A program made the translations under genes and the position numbers. Shown here piece by piece: positions 32,838 to 47,000 of a stretch of DNA of 64,000 nt (positions are counted from its first letter, which is position 1; every line of letters begins with the position of its first letter). The stretch is from NCBI GenBank assembly GCA_022605955.1, contig JAKCOZ010000003.1, positions 47,926,179 through 47,990,178 on the forward strand, given 5' to 3'. The notes under the pieces were generated by a model. It saw only the letters and a list, made by a program, of their open reading frames with translations, was not told the DNA's origin and did no database searches. This DNA comes from Rallus limicola (lineage: Eukaryota > Chordata > Aves > Gruiformes > Rallidae).

Positions 32838-35800
32838 TTCCTCAACCATACAAAAAAGGAGACCTCAGACACATTTCTAAAAATATCTACAGGGAAATTA
32901 AAACTTAAACCACAACCAACGAGGCACATTATCACCCTCTGCATGGACTGTCTAAAAGGTTCACATGCATGCAAGACAGCACCACTGCAGAAGCATTTGC
33001 CAAATCTCTGTCAGTCTTCCTGAGGTTGGAACACCAAAGACAGACTTCTTACGCTGCAGAAGGCCTGTCAACCTCCATTCCTCCACTGTATTACCAAGTA
33101 AACAAACAGGTCCTTCATTAAGCCTCCTCAACCGTACTTGAGTATGTGTTCAGTGTATTTAACTTCAGTGACTGTTCTCACTTTTACTCTAAGCAATTTG
33201 GATCCACAATTTTTCTTCTTACATGGGAGAAAATCAGTAGTGTTTAAAAAACCCTGTTTCTTCTACAAAACTAAAATGGTGCATTTCTATCGGTTCTCTT
33301 CCTTCCTAAAACAACTTACTCAGTTTTACCTTGTTATAGAGATAAATATTTATGTAACAAGAGTATTAAGCTAACTACTAATTCCTTAGTTGTACAATAT
33401 TCACACAATAGCTGGAGACAAGATAACGACTGGAATGTACACAAAAGGAGCAAGCAGTGGAGAGCAGACAAATAAAGTGTGCTCATGATCAGAAACCAAT
33501 CCACCACACAATTCTGCTTCATAATCCACAAAATGTAGTTTTTGCATCTTTGTATCATACGACTTCAGTGACACAACTTCTCAATGCAACATTCTGATGG
33601 GATCGTTTAAATCCCAATGCTTCCTGGATTTCTTTTTCTTTCTTTTTTTACTCCTATTTGAATTCTGGGAAGGGACAAAAAGCACACATTTGCTATCATA
33701 CTGAGGTATTTAAGTTGTTTGGCAGAAAAATACTACTCTCTGAAAACAAAAAGATAAGTAGGAAGCTAACACCGTAAGAGGAAAAATAAGAAGGCTGGTC
33801 TAAAGCATCACTAATCATGATTTTTTTCCCACATCTCCTGAATTACACAGAATTAAAAAAAAAAGGCAGAAGCACCTCACTAGAAAAAAATATCAGGAAC
33901 CAGAGAGATAGGTTTGTAACATTTTTTTTTAAAATCAAGATAGCATTTGTTAAAAGTCATACATTGCTCCTGTGAAGATCAAAGCATCAATACTTTGGAG
34001 ATGTTAACCAAATGAACTAGTGCCTTGATTTGCAGAATAGATAACCCTGCAGAAACTGTTTAAAATAGACAGGAAATACCCTATCAAAGCTATCAAGGGT
34101 GTAGCACAGACAGGAGGTTTGAAACACAGGTCTCACTCTGCTCTTTCCCATCCCCAGCATCTTTACATTAACCCAGATCACTCCAGATTCCAACTCTAGA
34201 CTACAAGCCCCAGTGCATCTCTTGGGACAAAAGGATACAGGCAGGCATTTCTTATCCTGTCGTGGTGGTCAGGCTGGGGGAAGGATGCTTCTCTCTCTGC
34301 CCCCTAGCTCACCATTAACAGCTTGGGAAAAACTGGGCAAGTGTGGGGAACAGAGAGAGGTAAATTGTGACTGCTGAATGCCATTCACTGCTGCTGCTCT
34401 CTCCAGAACCTCCACCTCAGGCTGGAGTGCTGTCTGCCAGGCTGCAGTACAGACAGTGTCACAGGTGGTGCTTGCCACTGGCCCTGTCCCCAGTCTGGGA
34501 TCTAGGCTGGTGCCCTGTGGCTGCTGCTCACAACAGCAAGAAGTCACCACTCAGACAAGGAGGCAGCTGGGTTTTTGTCCTCACCTTTCCACCTCCAGTT
34601 GAGTTTATATACGGAATGAGAGACTTTTCCATGCTTACACTGAACAGAACAGCCCCTCTACCAGCAATTTTTACCCAGTCCATCCCTTCAAAACATAGCC
34701 AAACAAAACCAATACACAGATGGGTCCTTTCCCAGCCATATTTCTTTGAACAAGATCCATCCAGACTCAAGGCCTAAGCACAGCCAATTCCCCAGGCCAC
34801 TTTGGTACAGCAAGGGAGCCAAGCATGTACCCAGAGCTTTCTGTAACTCCAGTTGAAACAGAGGCCAGCATAGTTCAGTAGTGAGATAAAAGATGGGAGT
34901 GTCTCCAACTACAGACAGAAGACCTGTTTATCCAGATACCAATCACAGTGAAACCCTGCCCACCTTCTACTCAAGCTGCCTCATTCTGTTATCTGCTTAG
35001 GCCTACCACCTCTTGGCTTGCTTTGCTTTTTTCCCTGCTACTGGCTGCTCCAAACCACCACAGCTCAGAGCACCACTCTTCCTAACTCACCATATATAAT
35101 GGAATTACTGGGCCAAGGTGATAAACCAGACAGACCTCCTCACAGCATTGACGGCATTCCCCAAACAGCATGCAGAGTAGTTTAGGGAGAGTGAGTATCA
35201 AAAAAGAACGTGCATGCTGTCAATAAAGTCTCCAAGGGTTAATGTCTGCCACAGTTTGAAATTATCACATGGTTATATAAGTGGACAGCCTAGAAAGTCT
35301 AGTGCCTTAGTAGAAATCTATGAGATAGTGGAGAAACAACTGATCCTTTCGGGGGAAGGGAAGAAGAAACTTCCGCTTCTTGTTACAGAAGTTGTACTTC
35401 ATCTTTGGTTCAAACTCCTCAGTTTGTACTCATGAAAATAATCTACATTGCCAAGAGGACTTTCACATAAAAAGAATCCGAAACTTATTAAAACAAACCT
35501 ACATAGTATACCATTTGTCACATGAAATACTGTCTCCTTTGCACTGCAATCCAGAGACTCTCACCATGAGAAAAGCCACTAAGAGACTAGCTCCTAGAAA
35601 TACAGTAATAATCATCATGAAGAAGGACAATTAAATTAATCATATCCTAAAATTCAAGGGTAGGAAATGGGAAGCTTCCTGGAGTAGGGAGATTTTACGT
35701 GGTTTCACTTTTAAAACTCAACAGTTCTCTTTTGGTTAAACACCTAAAATAATTTATACACAACTCTTTTCTCCTCTAATTAAATAGTAACAATTAATTT

Positions 35801-36404
35801 TTATTCACAGAGTAGTGAGCCAAGACAGAGCTCCTTCTTTCTGCTGAATTTAGTAGCTCTCAACTTCTCAAAACTATGAGGAAACAAATGATGATTCTTT
35901 AAACTGTTAGCAAAATATTATCAAAGACTCAATGGGTAAATGGTTAAGACAAGGACAGAGCAATGAACCTGACTGAAAAAAAAAAAACTACATTCCCAGA
36001 TCAAACTTTCTTGGAACAAAAGTCTGCTTTTTAAAATTACTCCTTGGGTGGGATCCTCAGATAAAAGTTATTTTTTCACATCAATGTTTATTTTCTGACT
36101 GAAAAGATACCTACAGACTAACTTCTAAATAGCTGTCCCTTGCTAGAAAGGACTAGAGACATCAAAGAAGTTGCTAAAAACAGCCCATCTTTGTCTTAAT
36201 TTTCCTGATTTAAAAATATAACTGTGCAAATTATATCTTATACTGGATCCTAAAATATGTTTATTAATAACTCATAGCTGATGCCTATTTCTAGGAGACT
36301 TCTATTTTTTAGTCATGACTATTCTGAAACTGGTAGACTTAACACTAAAAAGATACATAGCTCATCTGAAAATAATCACATCCAGAAAGCAAGGGGTGTG
36401 TATG

Positions 36405-36454
36405 CCTGTGTCTATGTAACTTCTACCTTCTGGTAGAAGGTGGTCTGTCACAGG
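36405..36454. repeat. Imperfect hairpin
   Basis: CTTCTACC (36420-36427), loop TTCT and GGTAGAAG form an 8-bp stem. An outer 6-bp stem pairs CCTGTG (36405-36410) with CACAGG (36449-36454). The internal loop is large, so a pre-miRNA is unlikely. Confidence 0.35.
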
Positions 36455-37366
36455 AGAATGCTAGAACAGAAAACTAAGAACACTAAAGTGAATTTGTGAA
36501 AAGTGTTGAATAAGCATTATTTCTTTACTCAGTACTTCAGTGCAATTTTTTTCACAGCACTACACAACCAGGACTAAACAGAGTAGAGTTATATAGCATA
36601 AAACTCTGAAAGAAATAACAGGCTATTAAAGCAAGAGTCTCTGAAACTCACACACAGGAGAAATTTAAAAAAAAAAAAAACAACACCCAAACTCCTCAAA
36701 AACCTTTCCATTGTCTTCTCTTATAAACATCCTGACCCCACCTTTTTGTCTTAAGAACAAGCCTAAGCAAATGACTCAATTACTATTTGTTTCCAATTGC
36801 ATTCCTCAAAGGATCTCTGCCTTAGGAACTCCAAGATGCACATGCGATTTCTAACACAAACTTTTTTGGGAAGGCATGACACTTAGTCCAGCTCTCAAAT
36901 GCCAGCCACTGCTTTGTTTGGAGATATTCTACTGGTGACCCTCCACCTTGACTGGCAGAGATGACAGTGTATTAGAAAAAGCCCTTCATGTCTCCTGTAA
37001 ACGGTGCCGTGAGCCTATTGTGCAGCCGTATTCCCGATGTTCTGGAAGAAGCAGACACACTTGTCCGCAGTCCCAGCCAAAGTGTCCCTGACCTTGCCGG
37101 GCTCCTCACAAGGCTGTAGGAGAGCCATCTGTCAGTGAATTCCCATCACTGCTCTTCACTGTGGGGGAACTGTCAAGCTCCACATCAGAGCATGGAGTGC
37201 CCCTGAACTGGAAAGGCTCTGCCCCCATCACATGGAAAATCACTTGTGGACTAACAAAGTTCATGAATACCAACCCAGCGAACTTTGATGACTCTTGCAT
37301 TAAATCCCTTTTTCTATACATTTCCCATCTTCAAGAGAAACACTGAGTTACCAAAGATATGACACA

Positions 37367-37412
37367 CTACACAGGCATGATACCCTACCCTACACAGGCA
37401 CGACACCCTACC
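37367..37412. repeat. 23-bp tandem duplication, 2 copies
   Basis: Two adjacent copies begin CTACACAGGCA and end CACCCTACC or TACCCTACC. They differ at two of 23 positions, suggesting a fairly recent slippage event. Confidence 0.75.
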
Positions 37413-38483
37413 CGTGCACAATCATAAGCAGAGTTCACTTGCATTCACCAAAAACACTTTTAATCCCACCGAACCACAAAAGGCCTACCTACTACCACAC
37501 TTAAGAAGCAAATGCTTCACAGGGTCTTGCAACAGAATCAGGTATGCCAAGTGCCTCCTAGTGAAAGGGAACCTCAAAGTCTCCCCCCCAAATGTATTCT
37601 TGAGAGCTGCTGGGACCACAGTGTCTTTAAAAACAGCTGGAATGATGGTAAAATAGTACAGCTGCACAAGCTACCACCTTAAGCAACTTGATTCAGCAGA
37701 AAGTTTCTGAAATTAGTTCCTGAACAACAAAAACAGACTTCCTTTTGTTGCTGCACAGGGGGAAGGGAAAAAAAACAACCCACAATCCAGAGAAAAGCAT
37801 TCAGGGATGTTAAGTCTCCAGCAGACACACTGTCCAAATAAGAGCAGAAAGTCCTCCTCAGTGCTGCCATTATTTAACCTCTTGAGAACCAGAACTGAGG
37901 ATACCTACCCACAGACTGAAAAGCACTGCAATGATGAAACAGGGTTGCTTACTGAACATTTGACACGTGAGGAAATAAGCTTCACCCCTTTTGAAGTACT
38001 TTAGCATTAACTGCAGTGGTTTCTGTTTCTCCTTTTCTCTTATATGTATGAGAATTGCCAAAAATTTGCAACAAATACCTAATTTTAAACTAAGCAATAT
38101 ACATTTGCACACTTACTATAAAGAAATTGAAGCAAGTAACAGGAAGATGTCTTGTTTGTTTAATTTCTGAACTTTAAAAAAGGAAAGAGGCAATACTGAA
38201 GTATCAACTTCGCTACAACTATTAAACATTATACAATCAATATTTGTACTTTTTTTTTGCTTGGACATAAGTAGTCAATAGTGCTTTAGCACTTAAGAAA
38301 TTTGAATTCACAAAATCAAAATCACTATTTAGGAGAAAATATGGGTATTTGAAAGCTATGCCCTTTACTGGTTAGAAGCCTGAATATGAACAATTAACAA
38401 GTAGGCATTCAACCTGAAAACTACTTCTGTCCCCACTAGACCTCCAGCAGCATCATCAGTGCCCCACATTTGAGCACACACAC

Positions 38484-38592
38484 ACTGAAGTCTTTCATTA
38501 AGATTTTAATAAATTTCTCTTCATTAAGATTTTTCAGGAGTTGGACTTGATGATCCTTATGGATCCCTTCCAACTCAGTATATTCTATGATT
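38484..38592 (+). mobile_element. Short CR1-tailed retroposon copy A
   Basis: The right part (AGTTGGACTTGATGATCC, CCCTTCCAACTCAGTATATT, CTATGATT) is a CR1 3' end. The left part (ACTGAAGTCTTTCATTAAGA onwards) is not a CR1 segment I recognise. It is matched at about 90% by the inverted copy at 55241-55347. Homology starts in both copies at ACTGAAG. It could be a CR1 subfamily 3' UTR truncated at the same place twice, or a non-autonomous CR1-dependent element. Confidence 0.8.
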
Positions 38593-38659
38593 AACTGCTG
38601 TTCAGAAATTTAGCTTGCAAAACATAGATCTCTTTACTGAGACCCATGCTCTCCTTCCC

Positions 38660-38890
38660 CTCCCACTGTCAGCTGACCAAAAGGTTTTTAATTAGACAAT
38701 AATTAAGCCTCAAGAAGCTTCATTTTCCTGGGGGGAGGGGCATAAATCTTTTCATTGTGCCCATTCAGCCGTTGGTGTTTGTTGAGCCTGCTGAAGAGGG
38801 CATCAATTAATGCCAGCCATGGCAGCTTTCAGGAAGAGGCTGTTTGTGCAGACGGACGGTTCCTGCTGAAAGTCATGCTGGAATGTAAGC
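38660..38890. other. Candidate conserved non-coding element
   Basis: This stretch contains TAATTA-type homeodomain motifs (TTTAATTAGACAATAATTAA and ATCAATTAATGCC) and unusually balanced, non-repetitive sequence. It holds no open frame or transposon signature. This texture is typical of vertebrate conserved enhancers, but conservation cannot be measured here. Confidence 0.35.
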
Positions 38891-41417
38891 AGCCAGTTGT
38901 GACTCCATGGTCACAACATTAAGACATCACTGGACACAGACATGCGGCCAGCAAGGTGGCTTTTCCCCATCAGTCATACAGAGCTATAATAAATGAACAG
39001 TCTTTCTGTCCTTGGAGTTCCCAAACACAGCTACATGTCTTTATCAGCAAAACAATAAATAACCAATGGAAAAAAAACCCTCTATGTCTGGTCTTTCTTT
39101 TTTTTCCAGAGGAAACCTGAGCTTATGTAAGTGACACAACTGTTTAATTTTTTTACTTAAAATTCTCATTAAACAAAAATGATGTACTGGAACATAGCTG
39201 ACCCTTTTTACAAAACTACAGAAATGTTATCTATCACTTCTTCCCACCAGAATTTTTATTGGAAATACCTGTAAGAATTTGCTGTGCATCTGCACCAATA
39301 TAGTTATATCAGCATATTCTCCCTTCTACAGACACAGTTACCAAATGGAAGTAAAAACAAACCCTATGCATACAAGCTATCTTTTTAACTGTAATTCTGT
39401 TCTAACAAAGCTATGACAGCAAAATTAAACCGACTAGGTATAGCTCATATAGTTACCCTAATATAGAACCCAGCATGTAGACTAGATCTGGGAGCAAACT
39501 TCACCTCCACGCAGCAGTACAGCCACCAAGGAAGGCAATCTATTACACTTGCAGTTCACACTGCTTTGCTGCAAAGTCACTGTGAGGTAATTGGAAATGT
39601 CTGAATAATCTCCAGTGAAGCAATTCAAACTTCTCCAGGCACAGTCATCAGCAGGGATGACAACACAAGGCTTCTGACATCCACTTGCTCACTCTTCTTT
39701 TTTTTTTGGTATATGCTTAATCATCAAGCACCACACAAGCCAGGAAAGATCAGATGATTTATGTGTTACAGTTTGCTACCACAGACCTGGCACTTACATA
39801 TATATGCACATTTATACTATTAAAAATAGTATGGTGCAGTATAAAAAAAGTTTCAGTGGCGTGTGTTTCAAATGACTGGATTACTCAAACACTGAGGTCA
39901 TAAACAAATTATCTAGGCCATCCCAAATAAGTACTGATAAAGCATTCATGTTATGCCACCAAATGTTCCCTCCCCCCGACTTGCTATGTCACTTCAATGA
40001 TTCAAGTATCCAAATCTCTGAACCAGAAACATTATACAACTTTAGAATCCCTTAAGCCTATAGGTTTCTGGAGAGCAAAACACAGTAGAGTGCTAGGTTG
40101 CACACTACCATACAGCTCTGAGAAGAGATGATGCATTATCCAGTGAGAGGGTAATTTTTCTTCTCTGCAGTGGTATACTTCAAGGTCTTTCCCACAACTG
40201 GTGACCCAGCACAACTATAACACAATCTGACCTTACATTTATCCACATGGTTACATTCAATGAAAAGCTGCTGAATGAACTGGAAAATGAGTTGCATTTT
40301 CCTAGCAAAACGCCCAGGACTCATTCAACACTACAAGTCTCCAAGTAGAGCTACACTGAAATTAAACACACCTTCAGGAAAGAATCTGGTTCACAAAATT
40401 AATCCATACTCTACCAATATTTGTTTGAGCAATGTTTTACAGGAACTTGGACTCTTTAACATCAAGCAAGCCTTCCTTCTTACTTACAATTCTCCCTATC
40501 CATTCACTGGCCAGTAACACTATTTTAATAATAATAAAAATCCACTAACACAGAAACAAAGCTAACAAAATTTACTTTTATCCCTAGTATACTTTTTTAT
40601 ACTAGACTTAATTCTACACAGTGATACAATATCCCACAAGAATGTAGAGAAAAGACCAAGTCCATCTTAAACACAGCATAGAGTATGCAAACAATTTTCC
40701 CTATAAAAATATCCATACCAGGAATGGAGTAATTCACTACCAAAGTAATGTACTAATTGCTTACAAATAGAAGTAGGTCACAGAGCATTCATGAAAGCAA
40801 ATGCCAGTGACTCAGTGCAGAAGAAGAAAAGGAAGAAAATGAGTGCAAGGATATGATTTATAGTGTGCAAATAGCTATGAGCTAATATTGCGAAGAGGAA
40901 CAATTTCACAACTAAGATGTTTAGTTCACCCTTGTGTGTCAAGAATGAAGTATCACATTAAATGACTAGTAAAGCAACATCCATTTTAGAGACAAAAAGG
41001 CAAGCAGGGATAATTAGAGCTAATATTCTAATTCTGAACACATCAGTTAACTTACCGTCCACAGCTATGAAAGCTTACAACCTACCTGACGCAAGAGCAG
41101 CAATAGCTTAGGTGCTGGATCTAGCGTTTCTGCTGGCAGCAACAAGAACAACCTGAGATGCTACAGGAAAGACTGCCTGTCAAGCTGTGCAACGCAGGAT
41201 GACATACGTCTGTATTACGTGTGTTTAAACAACATCTGCTTCAATGCAAGCAGGACTACAGGCAAACTAAAGGAAACCAAAGTGACTGTGTTGCCAACTT
41301 TTATAACTGTATAATGTAGTATGGGCAGTTAATTTTCAAGTTATAGCTTCTGGATTCATGCAACCACCTGACAACTCCAAGTCATCTGTGCTTTGGGGAC
41401 AGAGCTTTTCCTGTTGG

Positions 41418-41570
41418 TCCTTTTATGGGTTTTGCTTTGTTTTGTTAGGGGCTTTTTAGGTTTGGGTGGGTTTTTTGTGGTGGGTTTGTTGGGTTGTTTT
41501 GGGTTTTTTTGTGGTTGAGGGGGGTGTCTTTTATTTTGTGGGGGAGAGGGTGATTGGTTGTTTTGCTTTT
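41418..41570 (+). repeat. G/T-rich strand-asymmetric tract
   Basis: About 150 bases on the plus strand consist almost only of G and T, with repeated GGGTTT-like runs and many GGG groups. Because MAST4 is on the minus strand, the pre-mRNA would carry the A/C-rich complement. Quadruplex formation on the template strand is possible. Confidence 0.75.
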
Positions 41571-43996
41571 GGTGATTTTCTTATCAGTTCATGTTTCTAG
41601 CTATTTCAGAAACGGAGAGATTTAACATGAACACTAAACATCTAAAAACCAATGTGAATTAACTAATATCCATAAAAACTTCCTGCTCAGAAAAGAAAGC
41701 TCTATAAACTACACAGCAGTAATGATTTCCAAATAAAATGGATCAGTGGCTTGGAAATATACAAAGCTGAACATTGCAATTCTGTGTACACATTTTCTTC
41801 TTTACACATCAATCCCTGCAAGAACTCTAGTATTACACAGTTAAAACATTCTCAAGATTTCATAATACTGCAAGAACCAAACTGTCTGGTTTTTAGTTAA
41901 CACTCCACCTTGAAGCAGCAATGTCCAGGACAGCAGAAAGAATAAATCTGAAAGGGAATTTGTATCGAAGTTGTCAACAAGGAGAGTCGGAGCTCTCCAA
42001 TAATGAACTGGTTTTACCTCAGTCTTCTCTGTAAACAATTACAGAAAAGCAGCTCTGACATGAGCAATATGCTTTTAAGAAATCAGATAAACTCTCACTT
42101 TTTTTGCTTCCATAGTTCACAATTGCTTTAGAATGTGTGCCTACAATTTATGGTGACTTTAGACCGAAGAAATACCTAAATTGCCACTAAATCAGTTTAA
42201 CAGGATCCATACTGAGCAAATTCCACCTTTTTCTCAACATTGTCTTGAAGTACCACCACATCACATTATATTCCTGAAATTCCCCAAGACATACTGCTAT
42301 GCTAACAACTCACTGTTTACGTGGACAAGGTAAAATAAATACTGTCCACACGTTTCTGTAAGCTGTAGTGCCACGAGGTTACACCATCATTATTATTAAG
42401 ATTCACACACCAGTGAGTCCAGCACAGAAATCCAATCAACCCAAACAGTGTGGATGAAGGAACTGAAAGTGGAATCCACAGCTCAGGATTAATTCAGCAG
42501 TTCTAACTCACAATTGCTCTGTTCTGAAAATTTGTTTGGCACAACTTGTACATGCTGTCTGTTTGATGTAATGAGAGACAGCCTCAAGTGTAACTACGTA
42601 GAACTTCATGATCCTCTAGCCTTCTCCACCATAAGGAAGAACATGCTGAGAATTTGAACATTAATCCTTCATTTCCTGGATTTTGGAAAGTAGAGACCCC
42701 AAACCTCTACTTCGGACCAGGGGTTTAATCAAACACTGAACTTGCCATTAACATAAGCTCTAGCTTAGCTTTTAAAAAAAATAATTACGTGTGACCTCAA
42801 AGAGACTACATGCAGCTTGAAAGGCAAACGTAGGTTTCTATCTGAAAAGCAAAAAAGAAATCTGCAAAAGCTACTTCCCCAAATGTCCTGGATATAAAAG
42901 AGTAGAGACATTAACAGGGATCAATCTCAAAACCTACTACCACCCAAGTAGAGCAGAGCTTACCTTTGAAGATGTAAATTAAGTGATAAAACATTCACAT
43001 ATATTAATGTTCACATAATCACACGCTTTTTAATAATCTCCCTTCTACAAATGTGTAACTAAACATTAAATCAAGATGATTTTTCAGTGTTTCAAAACCT
43101 CCAGAAGTCCATGCAGGCAATGCTAGCACAGGGTTTAGAATGGCCAGACAACTAGTTTGATGTACATAAGGGCGTGTGGCCAATTAAAAAGTGAGTGTTT
43201 TCTCAGCCTAGCTTAAATTTGTGAATACAGAGCTCTGACTTGTTTTTATGGGGATTATGAAGTCTTGTCACACTATGCGTAGCACAACTTTAGCTAATGC
43301 AGGAAATCTGTATCAAAGTTTTAGGAAGTAACCAATAAAAATACCCCAATACTAACTGGTATCCTTGCATTCAGTAGTTTACATTTCCTCCTACAATTTG
43401 GTGAAATAGCAGTGCAACGTGACCATCTCTTATGAAGTGTGGCATTAGATATCACACAAGTGTGGGGACTGTTTACTGACTGACATAGATCATTTTGATT
43501 TACATAGATTCTTTAATTCTTCGTATTCTAGAGAGAAAGATTCTACCCTGCTCTTAAATTTTTCTTTATTCTTTTTTTCCAGTAAACAAATTCAGACAGA
43601 AGAATAGCAGCTTCACACCTATTTAACGCGAGGTACAGTATCGTTTTGCAAAAACCTGATAAACTCCCAGGAGTTTCTGTAAGACTGAAGATGGACTGAA
43701 CATTATGCTACTGGCACTTACACGTTTGATATTATAGCTCAGAAGACAACAACTGAAACAGCACCCACTCAACAGTCTAAAAACAAGTTATGGCAGTAAC
43801 ACCAGAAGGTAATATTCTGCTTTTAAATTCTGACTGTTCAGTATATTAGCCATATCTTTAAATCAGGTAATGCAGTCACTCTCTCCAAAGAACAAATTCT
43901 GGTCTTCCTGTTCACTGATACCTCCTACCACACTCTATTCACGGTAGTAAAGTAGTGGTGGAGACAGGAATCACTCTGCAATGGGATACAAAACTA

Positions 43997-44028
43997 CATA
44001 TCCTTTAATAGTCATATCCTTTAATAGT
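43997..44028. repeat. 16-bp perfect tandem duplication
   Basis: CATATCCTTTAATAGT occurs twice in a row without a mismatch. Confidence 0.85.
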
Positions 44029-47000
44029 CCAAATGCCTGTAGCCGTATCATCCCATGCTGCGATTCTGTCACATCTCGGGGTGCACCGCATTAGGTTAAC
44101 TAGCTGCTGCAGGAAATGGTGATCATCTTTGAGTCACAGCTAAGCACACACCCCAGTATGGTGCTGCAGGGCACGGTGCTGTTTTGCAGGCGAATCCGGG
44201 CTGCCAACCACGTGAGATCATTACAGATCACTGCTCTGGGTAAGCGTTAAGAGTAGTCATGCACGCACTTGTGGAGAAAAAAAAACCCAACATTCAGAAA
44301 CATGGATCAACTGAACGTGTTTTCTGTAGCCCTGGGTTGCTTTTCAGCATCTCTGAAAGCTACAGAAGTTGAATAATTTTGACAGTATGTGTGTGTTAAG
44401 CAAATCCCTTAACCTTTTCTTTACCAGTGCTTGATTTAAAACTCACATGTCTTTTGTCAGAATCAAGTGACTGAAAACTACCCAAACAAAGCCAGGTCTG
44501 TAACATACTATGTATATACAAGAATGTTTTGAGATTAAAATTAGTAATACGTAATTACCCATTTTAACAAATCAAACTCCTAAGAAATCAGAGGCCAAGT
44601 ATAAAAAGAAGGTAAGCTATACTGATAACCGCTTCAGAAGGGTTAGTGCCACAGGGCATGCAAAGAGAAGCATGCAATTTCACCGATTTTCTTGAAGCAA
44701 ACAGGTGGTGTGCAGCCAAAGCACCGACCAAGAAGTCAGATTTTCCACATCCAAGCAACTGAATCATACCCGTGAGTTACAGGCAAATATATTAACTAGA
44801 AAAATTAGTCTGTATAGTTCAATACTGTCATTTTATAAATTCAGTGGCCTGGAAGAAGGAAAAAAATAATCCAGTAATCCGTAAGTGAAACTATTGTCTC
44901 AAGAGTATTACAGTAAGGTGTGTTCCAGATTACTTCAAACAGATCAAATCAACTGAATTTAATCATACATTTTTATATTAGGCAGATGCTTCAAAACCTC
45001 AGTAACCACTACAGTCACCAAGTACACAAATGCTGTTGCACATTTTCTATTCTAGCATTAAAAGGTGAAACGTCTGCAGGTTTTGTTTTCTAATTATCTT
45101 TATTCTTCTAGAAGGAAATATAAAAACAAACCTGTAGGTAGTCCTTTGTATGGCCCTACAGACATATGGTATTCCAGCAAAATCCCCCTCCCACCTCAAA
45201 AAACAACTATGCCACTACAGGTAGTTACAATGTTGCTTTTGGTTGAGAAAGTCTTTGGAATAAATTGTAATTTATTTTAGATGTCCCTACTCTAGATTTT
45301 ACCTTAAACTAACAGACCAGGGTTTTGTTGCTGTTAGAAACAGTACAGTGATGTCAGGCTGTGGCCTTCCTCCTTTAGGCTGCAATGGAGGCAATTTGCA
45401 ACAGCTGGAAAACTGGAGCAGGTCGAGTTTGTTCCAAGACTTCTGAAGAATAACAATTTTGAGTGAAGACATGTCATAAACAAGAAAACCTCCATTTTCT
45501 GTTCTCAATAAGAAAAGCTCTTGGTCCAACATGTCAAAGAGCCCAGTGGCAAGAAGCATTATTACTCCTTATACATGCAACAGTGCTATGAGTCCTCTTT
45601 GTTTTAGACATCACAACAAATGACAGCCTCTGCTGGAACGAGCTTACACAGTCCAAAAACCCAGGATAACACATAGACAAGACAAACATCTCTGACAGGT
45701 TAGAATAGGGTGTGGATGAAGTAAGGTGGCAGAAAAGGGTGTGCTACAATTTTTGGCCATCAGGAAGAGTAATCACCTCACTACTCATCCGGCCCATTAG
45801 CCCATTAGCTAATTTAAGGTTTCTGCTTGCATCACAGCAGAAGTATGCCTGAAGTAGTAACGTGTAGAAAGGATAAAACCACCATTTCTGAGTCTCTGCT
45901 TTTGTTTGCAGAATAACACTACACCTTCTGAATACCACTGTCAGAGGATTCAAGAAAAAAAAAAAATCTGACTCTGGTCCAAAATCTAGTCCCCTCTCCT
46001 AAAAGTCACAGCAAAATCACAAAGGCTGGAGCAAATTTACCTTCCATATCCGTTTCTCTTGTTCTCTGAGACTGTTATGAGGCAACAGCAGCCCTTATGT
46101 TTGAAAGGACTTAAAAGAATCTATTGCCTAATAAATGCCTAAGTCAGTAGATTAATGGGATTTCTCATTAAAAATGGCAATTAAAAAACCCAAATGCCTT
46201 AAAAAGCATTTGATACCGATACAGCACTCTTTATCCTAAATCCATAAAGCACCATATGCAATTCCTTATAATGTGGAAGGAATTTTCATTACTCAGACTT
46301 CTACTGTATTTAAAGTGGAAGTCCTATACTTACTTTCCTTCACTTATCCTGAATAGTTCTGTTGACAGTACTTGCTGCCTTTGGCCTGAAAATGGCTATC
46401 ATGTGATCAGTGAAGTCATCCACTCCTGGTTTATGAGTTTCATGTTTATGGAATCTTGATATCAGAAAAGTGGTTTTGTAAAAATACAAGTATTGCAGAG
46501 AAGAGAACTAAGTTATCTCTGACAGTGTAAACTGTTCAGGTGCAAAAACCAGAACAAAAACTACACCTGCATCTTTAATTTTGGTTCTGCAGCATTACAT
46601 GCATTGCTGCTGTGCCTCCAGAATGTGCAACACTGAGCCAGTTCTGAAACTCCAATCCCTCCTCTGACATTAGCAATGTCCAAAACTAAAAACGTTTTTT
46701 CATATTTTTTTCCATAAAATAGGGTAATTACAATAGCTTTCATAATTTTTGTATACTCTTACACACATTTAATACACCTATTTCTTACAGAACCTCAACC
46801 CTTTTGAGCAAGAAAGGAATAATGTTTGAAATCATCTTAAACTTGGCAGATATTCTAATATTCTACAGACATACCCTGTACTAAAACTATGTTCAGCAAC
46901 AAACTATGTTCACCCCATTTCATTAGGGTGCTGGATTTCTAATGTGCACTGGGTGTTTCTGCCACATAAGATGTTCTAACTCTTCGTCGTCTAATTTCCC

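Noticed and set aside
36405..36454. Possible pre-miRNA hairpin
   Set aside because: The middle of the stem is largely unpaired, so Drosha/Dicer processing is unlikely.
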